Shown here in pieces: positions 10,144-18,906 of a stretch of DNA of 64,000 nucleotides. The number at the start of each line of letters is the position of its first letter. The stretch's first letter is position 1. Source of the stretch: Shewanella piezotolerans WP3 (GTDB lineage Bacteria; Pseudomonadota; Gammaproteobacteria; Enterobacterales; Shewanellaceae); the NCBI RefSeq assembly GCF_000014885.1, contig NC_011566.1, forward strand, positions 3,453,501 to 3,517,500, given 5' to 3'. The notes beneath the pieces are model-generated. The model was not told the origin of the DNA, did not search any database, and saw only the letters and a list, made by a program, of their open reading frames with translations. The position numbers and the translations under genes were made by a program.

Positions 10144-10232
10144 CGCATTATTAACTTACTACATCACTATTGTTGCGCGGACTGTCATCAAGAATAACCA
10201 AGCAAATTAGAAAGTTCTCACCGATATAAAAT

Positions 10233-10258
10233 GTCTCGCACAGAAAAGTGCGAGACAT
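10233..10258 (-). terminator. Terminator of the GEVED-domain protease gene
   Basis: A perfect ten-base stem TGTCTCGCAC/GTGCGAGACA with a six-base loop, followed on the minus strand by TTTTATA, starting 19 bases after the stop codon. Confidence 0.85.
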
Positions 10259-10276
10259 ATGCATTGAAATTACAAA

Positions 10277-12286
10277 TTAGTGCAGTTGCACTTCGACTTC
10301 AATCCAGGCTCCTGCAGTCCCTAAATTGCCTCCTGTTGCTTTTGGCGTGATAGTAAAGGCCCCCCACTTATCAGTATAGCTCTTTCCAATAACCAGTGAA
10401 CCGTCTTCAAAATCATCGAAATCATTGGTGAGATCATCGGGGTGGGTATTAGGCGTCATATCCAGTAAAAATGACGTGCCATAGTAGTACGATCTTGCAT
10501 CTTCATCAGGAAAGTAACCTTCAGTGTTAATTAGCACCCCTTGAGTATCAGCGCCATCTCCGGTTCGGTACTCAACCCAATAGGTTACTTCACCATTTCC
10601 AGCTTTCAATCGTAACCCTAAGTCTCCTTTTACCGAACCTTGATCGAAAGTGTAGATTCTATAGGTTCCTGATTGGTCAATTAGCGGTACTTCAGCTTCT
10701 ATTCCCCAACTCTTAAAGAAGTTTTTGTAGTACAGGTTAAAGCTGCCGAAATCCCAAGCGTTATTGCCCATCATACTGAAGGCATTTCCATAACCAATCA
10801 TTTCACTGTCATAATCGCCGGCTCCAAAAACGGTATCTTGTCCATCAAGCCCTTGAGCATGATGCAGCCCCATGGCATGACCCATTTCATGTGCGATACC
10901 ACCAGCTTGTGAGCGTTCGTCTCCAGTATCATATACGCGCATTGCACCAGGGTTTACACCTGCTTTAATCCCCCAGTCTGAGATTTGAGGTGCCAATATT
11001 AAGTAGATAGTATTATCATCAATATCCCAGAACTCAGTTTCGCCCAATGCGACAAGCTTATCAGCGTAATACTCTTTCCAATCATTTGCTTCCTTACTGT
11101 CCCATACCGTAACCTTCTCGCCAACTTGGATTACATCACTATAGATCTCATAGTTCACTGCAAACCGGCCATAAGACGATTTATCAAAGTAATCGACAAT
11201 CTCCGCCATTTCAGATTCAATGCGACCGACTGACCAAGTAAGCTCAACATCCTCAAACTCAAATCTAAAAATTTTCACGGTCACTGAATCATGTTCCCAC
11301 TGTACATGGGAACCGTAATTCTTTGCTTCGTTGTCATTGCCATCTAAATTGACATTGACACTATAGTCTTCTATCTCACCATACCTAAATCCAGTTGCTA
11401 TGGCAGCACTGTCGCCACTCATTGCTATTCGCATTCGGTGACTTCCTGCAACGATGTTACTCAAATCTAAAGTGCCGTATACGACAGAATCTCGTTGAGC
11501 TGCAGCTGAAAAAACCTGCTCATGACTATCAAATTTTCCATTGTTGTCACTATCGATCCAGATCCCCCAATCAGTACTCCAATCGCTAATCGCTGTTAAC
11601 TGTAAGAGAGCTCCATCTGTAACCTCAAAACTCTTAATGTCGGAATTATCTTTATAGCCTCTATCATCACCCGATGTGAAACTATCTCCCGCCATCTCGA
11701 CATAAGCAATATGTTCATTTGCGCCCCCTCTAGGTTGAGTCGTTAACGCATAATCATCATTGCCATTACCGTTATCAATGTGGGCATTAATGCTGACACT
11801 AAAATCTCTCACATCGCCGTAACTATCATAGCCGCATGAATCACCACTCACAGCATTAGCATGGAGCAGCACCCTAAGTTGCGTATTTTCTATCGATATA
11901 TCATCAGCAACGATAAGCGTTGCCTCTACTTCATCATCTGTCGGATTACTTGTTTGCAGTATGCGTTCATTGGCGTCACCAAAATCTCCGTCGCCATTTA
12001 AGTCAATCCATACGCTCCAATATTCCTGATAACGATAACTGGCAAAACCTGCAGATAAACGAATAACATCACCCGCAGTTATATCCGTTCCAGCTACAAG
12101 TGGCGCCCCATTCACAGTGATAGTGTCGATAAATTCATAACGGCTATCAGGTGAAACTGCGCACGCAGCCAGTAGCTGTGGACTTGTCAGGCATGACATC
12201 AATGTCATCATGCCAATAAACCTCCTCACTAAGGACGGTCTTTTGGATGTTTCCAATTTTAGGTTTTTCTTATTATTTAATTGCAT
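10277..12286 (-). CDS. Secreted zinc metalloprotease with two N-terminal GEVED domains
   Basis: An exported peptidase. I chose the ATG with GGAAAG five bases upstream; an in-frame earlier start at 12334 would add 16 residues in front of the signal peptide. The signal sequence ends near LLAACA. Two GEVED-type beta domains follow, each with the WSVWIDLNGDGDF or WGIWIDSDNNGKF strand and calcium-loop pattern and a closing G(D/E)(V/I)(R/E)DFSV-like strand (about residues 45-165 and 175-310). The catalytic part carries HEMGHAMGLHH near residue 466, an HExxH with a third histidine, close to M6/metzincin-like peptidases. GEVED domains are thought to bind surfaces or carbohydrate. It lies between a TonB receptor and a membrane-bound regulator, both on the same strand, suggesting a role in extracellular protein use. 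Confidence 0.87.
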   Translation of the reverse strand: MQLNNKKNLKLETSKRPSLVRRFIGMMTLMSCLTSPQLLAACAVSPDSRYEFIDTITVNGAPLVAGTDITAGDVIRLSAGFASYRYQEYWSVWIDLNGDGDFGDANERILQTSNPTDDEVEATLIVADDISIENTQLRVLLHANAVSGDSCGYDSYGDVRDFSVSINAHIDNGNGNDDYALTTQPRGGANEHIAYVEMAGDSFTSGDDRGYKDNSDIKSFEVTDGALLQLTAISDWSTDWGIWIDSDNNGKFDSHEQVFSAAAQRDSVVYGTLDLSNIVAGSHRMRIAMSGDSAAIATGFRYGEIEDYSVNVNLDGNDNEAKNYGSHVQWEHDSVTVKIFRFEFEDVELTWSVGRIESEMAEIVDYFDKSSYGRFAVNYEIYSDVIQVGEKVTVWDSKEANDWKEYYADKLVALGETEFWDIDDNTIYLILAPQISDWGIKAGVNPGAMRVYDTGDERSQAGGIAHEMGHAMGLHHAQGLDGQDTVFGAGDYDSEMIGYGNAFSMMGNNAWDFGSFNLYYKNFFKSWGIEAEVPLIDQSGTYRIYTFDQGSVKGDLGLRLKAGNGEVTYWVEYRTGDGADTQGVLINTEGYFPDEDARSYYYGTSFLLDMTPNTHPDDLTNDFDDFEDGSLVIGKSYTDKWGAFTITPKATGGNLGTAGAWIEVEVQLH

Positions 12287-12588
12287 AGTCGCTTTCCATG
12301 TTGAAAGACAAAGTTGCCAATAACTGCGCCGCATAACAAAATAGTTATTGACGAGAATGATAAAAACTCACTCACCGGAAGCACTGCACATGTGGTAAAC
12401 CCATGATTGCTCGAAAGATAAGCAAGCCAATTCTATGCACGCTTCAATACAAGCAACAACAGAGGCAATTGGCTCAAAAAAGGATATGTAGAAAAAATAG
12501 ATAGCAGTTAAAACCAACATAAACAAATGCTTAATTGATTTATTTCAATATTGTGACGATTAATGAGAAATTATAAATCGTGATATAG

Positions 12589-12603
12589 ATGATAAATTAT
12601 GAT
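12589..12603. promoter_or_regulatory. Shared upstream motif A, copy 2
   Basis: ATGATAAATTATGAT differs from the copy at 9781 by one base. It is upstream of the GEVED protease gene. Confidence 0.3.
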
Positions 12604-12703
12604 CCTACACTACGTGTTACAAAAGCCAAAAACAGCCAAAGTTGGTAAAGCAGGTGCCTAGTCGCTCAGCACTCGAAGCGTAAATAATAAAATTCAAGCC
12701 TAT

Positions 12704-12718
12704 TTTGCATCTCTATAA
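12704..12718. promoter_or_regulatory. Shared upstream motif B, copy 2
   Basis: Identical 15-mer to the one at 9864, at a similar distance from the next minus-strand start codon. Confidence 0.3.
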
Positions 12719-12874
12719 TTCCAATCATTACAAATGATATGAGTACTCTGCAAGCGTTCACCAAGTGAGTCAGCACGGATTAATTGTAGAAGATAAGCAT
12801 TCAGCGCTAACGAGTAGCCATAACAATCAAAACCACTGTGAGTTGGGAATATCACAACTCCAGCTAGATTGTGT

Positions 12875-12904
12875 GGTTAGCGTTCAGCTATAAATACGCT
12901 AACC
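12875..12904 (-). terminator. Hairpin after the ToxR-like regulator gene
   Basis: An eight-base perfect stem GGTTAGCG/CGCTAACC with a 14-base loop, 22 bases past the stop codon. There is no clear T run, so it may be a weak terminator or an mRNA-end structure. Confidence 0.4.
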
Positions 12905-12926
12905 CATGTTCTAAATACAACGTTTG

Positions 12927-15110
12927 TCACTGTAATAAAAGTAAGTGGGTATCATTGTGGGCCGATTGGAGCAGATAAATGAGTTGCTGCTCATCGCTTA
13001 ATACGATATTAGGATATAAATTTGGAGTATCAAATAGGTAACGAATTTTATTGCTTGAAAAATCATAGTAATAAATAGCATTACTCTGTTCTAAAGGTTT
13101 ATCCATAAAATAGATCCCATCATTAACAACGACAAAATCATTGGTGGTATACCCGTTAGCAATATAGCTTCTACCAATCAACTTTTTTGACTTTTGTGTT
13201 GTTAAATCAAATTGATATATATCATTACCAGGTTCTATTCGATAATAGAGTATTCCCTTGCCACCATCACGAACCATATTGGCATTTTTCAGTAAAGGTA
13301 GCGGTTCAATAGGGTAACCTGTGTGAGCCATTTTAACGGCTTTTGACTGATTATTATCAAATGTAGCGAAGTAGATTGACTGCAGATCTGCAGAGTAAGT
13401 TCCAGCGTATAACCTCTCCCCTTTAGGGCACAGAGGGCTGTCTTTGCCTGTATTTATATTAATACTGCGACAACTTCCATCCACCGTTAATAAAGCTTGT
13501 TCACTGCCTTGTTGCCAATGCAAACTAAGCGGGTAACGGTAATCTGCTTTTTCAATAAACTCGTCGAGTTTGTAGGCTTTCCCCTCTTTATAGCGCCAAA
13601 GTTCGAGTTGTCGATTAGGTTTAACAGAGGCAAATATAAACCCACCATCATTGACCCCTTCAATCGCTCGAATGGCTAAGCCGTTGTTCACCACAACTTG
13701 CCGAGTTCCATCTCCGCCGACGACAGGATTCTTAACGCTAACGATTTCGGTTGTAAGCGAAGATAAACCCCAATCTTGCTGCAACAAAAACTGGTTTCGC
13801 CCTGGTATTTTAAGTGGCCAATAACCGACATACTGTTGCTGAGAAATGCGAGTAGTAACGCTGCTAGCTAGATCAAATCTTGATAAATAGCCATTACTAT
13901 CAATAAAATAAACCGATTTACTATCATCGCTAAAGCTAACATTAAGTCTCAAATGGCTTAACTTTACACCAGTCTCTATAAACCTATTTATCGTGATGTC
14001 ATACAAGATAAGTTCAATATCCCAATAGCTATCCGCGCGTAAAATAGCCATCCATTGCTTATCTGGTGAAACCGTATTTGCAAAATCACCATGGGAGTTC
14101 AGTGCCGGAGAACTGACCTGCTCACTTAAGCCGCTTGAGATATCAAATAGGTAGATCTTTTTGGGCGCCCAGGAAACCTCATGAATACTGTAATAAAAAT
14201 GGGTTTCATCTAACCAACTTATCGATGTTGAAAGGTTATTCGGTTCTAAAGCAATAACCCTACGTTCTTGAGACGCCTTTAAGGTTGAACGATCAAAAGT
14301 AGCAACATAGATCCCCTCTTCCCCGTCTTTCAAACGGTGAAACGCTATTTTTTGACCACTAGGGGCGATGCTCGGAAAGTTATCCCTATTACCTTCGCTA
14401 TTAAACACTTTTACGCTTTTTGAAGGATTATCCATACTCGAAGCAAACAGTTCCCAAGCTTGTTGCTTGGTCTTTTTGTTAGCATAAACAAAAAAGTTAC
14501 CATCTGCAGCAACACTGGCAGACTGCTCCCGACCTGGTAGGTCTGTTAGCTGCTGAACATCTTTATAATCAGTCGTTTGAATAAACTGGGAATAACCGAG
14601 AACAGTAAAACAAACGACAGCCACAATAGCAGCGAACATCAGTCTACCAAAGCGCTGCGTTTTTTTACTTATCTTTTTATCATTAGCCACCGTAGGTGTT
14701 GTAACCGTTACAAGTTCGGCAGATTCATCATTAGGGAGTTGGGTATCGTCATAATGAACTAAAGTTTCTGATAACCGATAACCACTAGTGCCACCGCCGG
14801 TTACTGTATGAATATATTTTACATCGGGATCCAGCTTGCCAAGATTTCGCCGCAAACTATAAATATGATTGTTGATAGTATGATTGGAGGTGGCAGTATT
14901 TTTCCAGACATCATCACGCAGATTATCTCGAGTAATTAACCTATCTGAGTGCTCGCAAAAGTAACAGAGCACTTTCATCGCCATCGATTGAATTTCAATC
15001 TGTTTATCAGCACATTTTAATTGATCTGTTTTCGGATCAACATCAATATTGCCAAGCCTAAATACAGCATTAAATTTAGCCATTAGAATGTCATTTTTAT
15101 TATTCTCCAT
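12927..15110 (-). CDS. ToxR/CadC-type membrane-bound transcription regulator with beta-propeller-like periplasmic domain
   Basis: A one-component regulator. The N-terminal part (about residues 15-105) is an OmpR-type winged helix, with VWKNTATSNHTINNHIYSLR as recognition region and a wing ending near YIHTVTGGGTSGYRL. A linker leads to one membrane helix at about 150-172 (FAAIVAVVCFTVLGYSQF). The remaining 550 residues are outside the membrane and look like repeated TolB/WD40-like blades (for example DNFPSIAPSGQKIAFHR and similar SPDKQWMA motifs). The upstream GTG at 15158 is also in frame; ATG at 15110 or 15083 better fits the domain start. No kinase partner is present, as expected for this family. 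It probably controls the adjacent protease/receptor genes (inference). Confidence 0.88.
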   Translation of the reverse strand: MENNKNDILMAKFNAVFRLGNIDVDPKTDQLKCADKQIEIQSMAMKVLCYFCEHSDRLITRDNLRDDVWKNTATSNHTINNHIYSLRRNLGKLDPDVKYIHTVTGGGTSGYRLSETLVHYDDTQLPNDESAELVTVTTPTVANDKKISKKTQRFGRLMFAAIVAVVCFTVLGYSQFIQTTDYKDVQQLTDLPGREQSASVAADGNFFVYANKKTKQQAWELFASSMDNPSKSVKVFNSEGNRDNFPSIAPSGQKIAFHRLKDGEEGIYVATFDRSTLKASQERRVIALEPNNLSTSISWLDETHFYYSIHEVSWAPKKIYLFDISSGLSEQVSSPALNSHGDFANTVSPDKQWMAILRADSYWDIELILYDITINRFIETGVKLSHLRLNVSFSDDSKSVYFIDSNGYLSRFDLASSVTTRISQQQYVGYWPLKIPGRNQFLLQQDWGLSSLTTEIVSVKNPVVGGDGTRQVVVNNGLAIRAIEGVNDGGFIFASVKPNRQLELWRYKEGKAYKLDEFIEKADYRYPLSLHWQQGSEQALLTVDGSCRSININTGKDSPLCPKGERLYAGTYSADLQSIYFATFDNNQSKAVKMAHTGYPIEPLPLLKNANMVRDGGKGILYYRIEPGNDIYQFDLTTQKSKKLIGRSYIANGYTTNDFVVVNDGIYFMDKPLEQSNAIYYYDFSSNKIRYLFDTPNLYPNIVLSDEQQLIYLLQSAHNDTHLLLLQ

Positions 15111-15436
15111 GCGAAACAATACGCTATATGACAATAGTATTAAATACAAGTTAGCCACATTAAAAAGGGACTACAGCGAAAGCATAACTAAGAACAATTT
15201 GGCTAGTAAATTAAAGTATCACCGATGATTTCTCATTAAAATGAGTGATTACCTTTTAGATATCGCTCTTCAGATTAAAATCTCGATACTAAAAATGCTT
15301 TTAGTTTGGTAATTTATAGGCACACGAAATTGACTCACATCACTGTTTCATATTTACAAACAAAAAGCTGGCCATGCTTCATAGTTCGCCAAAGCAAAAC
15401 ACCTTAAGCTAAACCAAACACGATAGAGCACTCAAC
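15111..15436. promoter_or_regulatory. Divergent promoter region between the ToxR-like regulator and cdaR
   Basis: AT-rich, about 325 bases, without a gene. It must hold both promoters. An imperfect inverted repeat around TCTCATTAAAATGAGTG (15231-15247) is the only symmetry I would point to. Confidence 0.4.
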
Positions 15437-16585
15437 ATGTACTTTTTAGACGCTGCACTTGCCAAACAGATAGTCAATCGCACCATGAAAATTATTGGTC
15501 ATAATATTAATGTGATGAATAATCATGGGGTGATCCTTGGCTCCGGAGAGTCGCATCGAATTGGTGAAATACATGAGGGTGCATTACTCGCAATAAGCCA
15601 GCAAAGAACGGTAGAGATAAGCCGTGCGAGTGAGGACACCTTACAAGGTGTCAAAGCTGGGATAAACCTGCCACTGCACTATAAAGGTGACATCATCGGT
15701 GTTATTGGTATCACCGGTGACCCAACCGAACTGGGTCATTATGGCGAGTTGCTAAAAATGACCGCCGAAATTATTGTTGAGCAAGCAAACTCCATTGAGC
15801 AAGCACAGTGGCAGTATCGTCAAAAAGAGGAGCTGATTATTGATCTCATCAAATCAGACGGTCCGTTTAGTGCTCACCAGCTTAACTGGGCATCTCAATT
15901 AAACATTAATCTCGATACCCCCCGTGTAGCGGCGATTATTCAAGTACGAGCCGATGAAGAAGAAACCTCTGCGAACTCGATGTTAAAGCAAGTTCTTCAC
16001 TTGCTAGAAAACCCATCCCGCGGCAACTTAGTCGCTATGACATCAATGACCGAACTGGTGATCTTAAAGCCAGCGTTTCTTGACGGTAAGGCGTGGGATG
16101 CTGAACTTGAAAGTCAACGTATAGATCAACTGATAACACGGTTACCCATCGAGTTAAGAAGCAGGCTTAAAGTATCTCTTGGGCATTTTTTCCCTAAACC
16201 ACAAGAGATAAATCGTTCTTATCAAACTGCGTTAGAGACTCTATCTATAGGTAGCCATATGCAGCCAGAGTTGAGTAAATACCTTTATGAAGATTTTTCG
16301 CTATTAGTACTTTTGTCTTCCCTTAAAGGAAACTGGCGTGGAAAAGAGTTAATCAGCCCCTACCAATCTTTAATTAATGCAGATAAAAATGGTCAACTCA
16401 GCAAAACCTTAAGCTGTTATTTGCAGAATTTTGGTGATCAACAACAATGTGCCAACACATTATTCATCCATCGCAATACCCTGCGCTACCGTCTTGAAAA
16501 AATAGAGACTATTACTGGAATCAGCACTCAACAACTGGATGGGTTACTGCAACTATACTTAGGCCAGGTATTGTTAACGCAGTAA
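15437..16585 (+). CDS. cdaR: CdaR-type sugar-diacid/glycerate regulator
   Basis: A transcription activator of the CdaR family. Residues 1-135 form the sugar-diacid recognition domain (FLDAALAKQIVNRTMKIIGH, then NNHGVILGSG). The C-terminal end carries the PucR-type helix-turn-helix, with NTLFIHRNTLRYRLEKIE near residues 340-357. In Escherichia coli CdaR responds to glycerate and controls glucarate/galactarate/glycerate genes. Here the next metabolic genes on the strand are a GntP-family permease and a glycerate kinase, exactly the expected targets. The unusual point is the prepilin gene that lies between the regulator and those targets. Confidence 0.9.
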   Translation: MYFLDAALAKQIVNRTMKIIGHNINVMNNHGVILGSGESHRIGEIHEGALLAISQQRTVEISRASEDTLQGVKAGINLPLHYKGDIIGVIGITGDPTELGHYGELLKMTAEIIVEQANSIEQAQWQYRQKEELIIDLIKSDGPFSAHQLNWASQLNINLDTPRVAAIIQVRADEEETSANSMLKQVLHLLENPSRGNLVAMTSMTELVILKPAFLDGKAWDAELESQRIDQLITRLPIELRSRLKVSLGHFFPKPQEINRSYQTALETLSIGSHMQPELSKYLYEDFSLLVLLSSLKGNWRGKELISPYQSLINADKNGQLSKTLSCYLQNFGDQQQCANTLFIHRNTLRYRLEKIETITGISTQQLDGLLQLYLGQVLLTQ

Positions 16586-16664
16586 TGAACAAGTAAGTTG
16601 TCCCCTAAATTCAGCCTTGATTACCCCATGTGATGAAGGGCTTAACAATATACGGAAGTAATAT

Positions 16665-17198
16665 ATGACTAATTCTCGACTAAGAAAAGGTTTCACACTG
16701 ATTGAATTAGTTGTTGTGATTATCGTGCTCGGCATTCTCGCAGTTATCGCGGCGCCTAAGTTTTTAAACTTGCGAACAGATGCCAAAATAGCTGATCTGC
16801 AAGCTATTGAAGGAGCAATGAAAAGTGCGCTCGCGCTCGTTTACAGTAAAGCGGCTATTGAAGGAGAAAACGTCGAAGCAGGTACCATCACCCACGCAGG
16901 TATTGATATACCGCTCTATAATGGTTATCCCGCCGTGGATGGTGGCGATAGTTTCGATGAACTTAATGAGCAAGTGCAAGCTTGGCTAGACATTGACTCT
17001 GTTTCATTAACAGCAATCAAACAAGACAATAATGCAGCGCCGCTTTTTATCGATAAATCATCGGCTAATAACCAAATCTATATCTTTTTTTCAGAAGATT
17101 TAGCCGATAAGAGTGTCAACTTTTACTGTCATATCCTCTATCAAAACAAAGAGAGCAATAGCCAGTATGAAGTATTCCTGAGAACAGATGACTGTTAA
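16665..17198 (+). CDS. Type IV prepilin-like protein (MSHA/type II pseudopilin style)
   Basis: A 177-residue protein with a class III signal peptide: short charged leader MTNSRLRK, cleavage after the glycine in KGFTLIEL, glutamate at +5 and a hydrophobic helix VVVIIVLGILAVIAAPKF. The globular part ends with two cysteines (one in NFYCHILY, one as the last residue) that could form the C-terminal disulfide loop of pilins. GGAAG precedes the ATG. There are no assembly genes (ATPase, platform, peptidase) in the window, so it would rely on MSHA, type IV pilus or type II secretion machinery elsewhere. Its place between cdaR and the glycerate permease is odd. Confidence 0.88.
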   Translation: MTNSRLRKGFTLIELVVVIIVLGILAVIAAPKFLNLRTDAKIADLQAIEGAMKSALALVYSKAAIEGENVEAGTITHAGIDIPLYNGYPAVDGGDSFDELNEQVQAWLDIDSVSLTAIKQDNNAAPLFIDKSSANNQIYIFFSEDLADKSVNFYCHILYQNKESNSQYEVFLRTDDC

Positions 17199-17232
17199 GC
17201 AAACGCGAGCTTGCCCCCTTAAAAACACAAAC

Positions 17233-17246
17233 TGTGCACGCGCACA
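17233..17246. promoter_or_regulatory. Candidate operator upstream of the glycerate permease gene
   Basis: TGTGC-ACGC-GCACA is a five-base inverted repeat about 175 bases before the permease start. It is CRP-like in its arms but two bases too close together; CdaR or another regulator could bind it. Confidence 0.3.
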
Positions 17247-17419
17247 AATATAATTCTGTATAGAGATTAAATCTAGTGCTTTACGCCAAAGAATTCTCTC
17301 ACTTGCGCCTCCATAATAATCTAGCCTGAAATTCTATGACCTCAGCCTAAGCAGAGCGATTGATATATTTGGCTTAAAACCCTACACCTAACTAAAAAAT
17401 ACCCCTACAGGGAAACGCT

Positions 17420-18778
17420 ATGAGCCTCGTACTGATCTTACTGGCAGTGATTGCATTTATTGTAATTGCTACCTCAAAATTCAAGCTCCACCCGTTCTTA
17501 ACGCTAATCCTCGCCTCCTTTATGGCGGCATTTGCTTACGGCCTACCGAGTGCCGATATTGCTAAAACCATAACCTCAGGTTTTGGTGGCATATTAGGTT
17601 ACATCGGTCTGGTGATAGTACTTGGTACTATCATAGGCACTATTCTTGAAAAAAGCGGCGCGGCAATTACTATGGCCGACGTGGTGATTAAAGTATTGGG
17701 TAAGCGTTTTCCAACACTGACCATGTCAATTATCGGCTATATCGTTTCTATTCCAGTATTTTGTGATTCGGGCTTTGTGATCTTAAACTCACTGAAGCAA
17801 TCGATGGCAAATCGCATGAAAGTTTCAAGTGTGTCGATGAGTGTCGCGTTAGCAACTGGCCTTTATGCCACTCACACCTTTGTACCACCAACGCCTGGGC
17901 CAATTGCGGCTGCGGGTAACTTAGGTCTTGAATCTAACCTAGGTTTAGTGATTTTTGTCGGTGTATTTGTCGCCGCTATTGCTGCGCTAGCAGGTACGCT
18001 TTGGGCTAACCGCTTTGCTAACGTTCAACCTGATGGCGAAGGCGCAGAAGAGCTGCTAAATCAAACTGAAGATTATGAAAAACTTAAGCAAACCTACGGA
18101 AAACTGCCTAGCCCAACTCGCGCGTTTGCACCTATCTTTGTGCCAATTTTACTTATCTGTTTTGGCTCAATTGCTAACTTTCCATCAGCGCCGTTAGGTA
18201 ATGGCGTTCTATTTGATGTACTGGCATTTCTTGGTCAGCCGGTCAATGCACTGATGATTGGTCTTTTCCTATCCTTGTCTCTACTTAAAAGCAGCGATAA
18301 AGTTAAAGAATTTAGCGAGCGCATTAGCCAAGGGCTAGTGGTTGCAGCTCCTATTCTACTCATTACCGGTGCAGGTGGTGCATTTGGCGCAGTCCTTAAG
18401 GCGACAGAAATTGGTGCATTCTTAGGTACATCACTGTCAGCGCTCGGAATTGGCATCTTTATGCCATTCATCGTTGCCGCTGCGCTCAAATCTGCGCAAG
18501 GTTCGTCGACTGTTGCACTAGTGGCGACTTCGGCACTTGTTGCGCCAATGCTAGGCGATATTGGTCTTGCAAGCGACATGGGCCGAGTGCTGACGGTTAT
18601 GGCAATTGGTGCCGGTGCAATGACAGTCTCACACGCTAACGACAGCTTCTTCTGGGTAGTGACTCAGTTTAGCCGCATGAGCGTTAAACAAGCCTATAAA
18701 GCACAAACAATGGCAACACTGGTTCAAGGTCTTACCGCCATGACCGTGGTGTACATACTAAGCTTAGTCTTGCTATAA
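17420..18778 (+). CDS. GntP-family permease, probably D-glycerate/gluconate:H+ symporter
   Basis: An inner-membrane transporter of 452 residues with about 12-14 hydrophobic segments. Family hallmarks include the N-terminal LILLAVIAFIVIATSKFKLH, SGFGGILGYIGLVIVLGTIIG and the ATHTFVPPTPGPIAAAGNLG loop near residues 150-170, and late AQGSSTVALVATSALVAPML and SHANDSFFWVV. It is followed 128 bases later by glycerate kinase and preceded by CdaR, so glycerate is the most likely substrate (inference from context; GntP members also carry gluconate). GGGAAA lies just upstream of the ATG. Confidence 0.92.
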   Translation: MSLVLILLAVIAFIVIATSKFKLHPFLTLILASFMAAFAYGLPSADIAKTITSGFGGILGYIGLVIVLGTIIGTILEKSGAAITMADVVIKVLGKRFPTLTMSIIGYIVSIPVFCDSGFVILNSLKQSMANRMKVSSVSMSVALATGLYATHTFVPPTPGPIAAAGNLGLESNLGLVIFVGVFVAAIAALAGTLWANRFANVQPDGEGAEELLNQTEDYEKLKQTYGKLPSPTRAFAPIFVPILLICFGSIANFPSAPLGNGVLFDVLAFLGQPVNALMIGLFLSLSLLKSSDKVKEFSERISQGLVVAAPILLITGAGGAFGAVLKATEIGAFLGTSLSALGIGIFMPFIVAAALKSAQGSSTVALVATSALVAPMLGDIGLASDMGRVLTVMAIGAGAMTVSHANDSFFWVVTQFSRMSVKQAYKAQTMATLVQGLTAMTVVYILSLVLL

Positions 18779-18791
18779 GCGAATTGCTAAC

Positions 18792-18815
18792 GGCGAGCAT
18801 TCCCGCTCGCCTTTA
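18792..18815 (+). terminator. Hairpin after the permease gene
   Basis: GGCGAGC/GCTCGCC, a perfect seven-base GC-rich stem with a six-base loop followed by a short TTT. It probably reduces readthrough into the glycerate kinase gene. Confidence 0.55.
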
Positions 18816-18906
18816 TCCTGCACATGACGACTCATTAAGATTACCTTTCACAACGCTAAGCTTTATCTCACCAGTTTCAGCGATGAGTTAACAATAGGAA
18901 CACTGC

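Larger units (their letters stand above)
9477..10276. other. Long gene-free region upstream of the TonB receptor
   Basis: No convincing gene. Visible structure: a palindrome TTGCTCT-AA-AGAGCAA at 9835-9850, ATCTCT-ATA-AGAGAT at 9869-9883, a hairpin ACACGAG/CTCGTGT at 9930-9951, the two motifs shared with the next upstream region (9781-9795 and 9864-9878), and a 34-codon open remnant ending at 10143. The length suggests a large regulatory region or decayed sequence. Confidence 0.6.
12335..12926. other. Gene-free region between the protease and the ToxR-like regulator
   Basis: No gene seen. It holds second copies of motifs A (12589-12603) and B (12704-12718), a small hairpin GAGTTG/CAACTC (12840-12860) and an eight-base perfect hairpin GGTTAGCG/CGCTAACC (12875-12904) just past the regulator stop codon. 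Confidence 0.55.
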
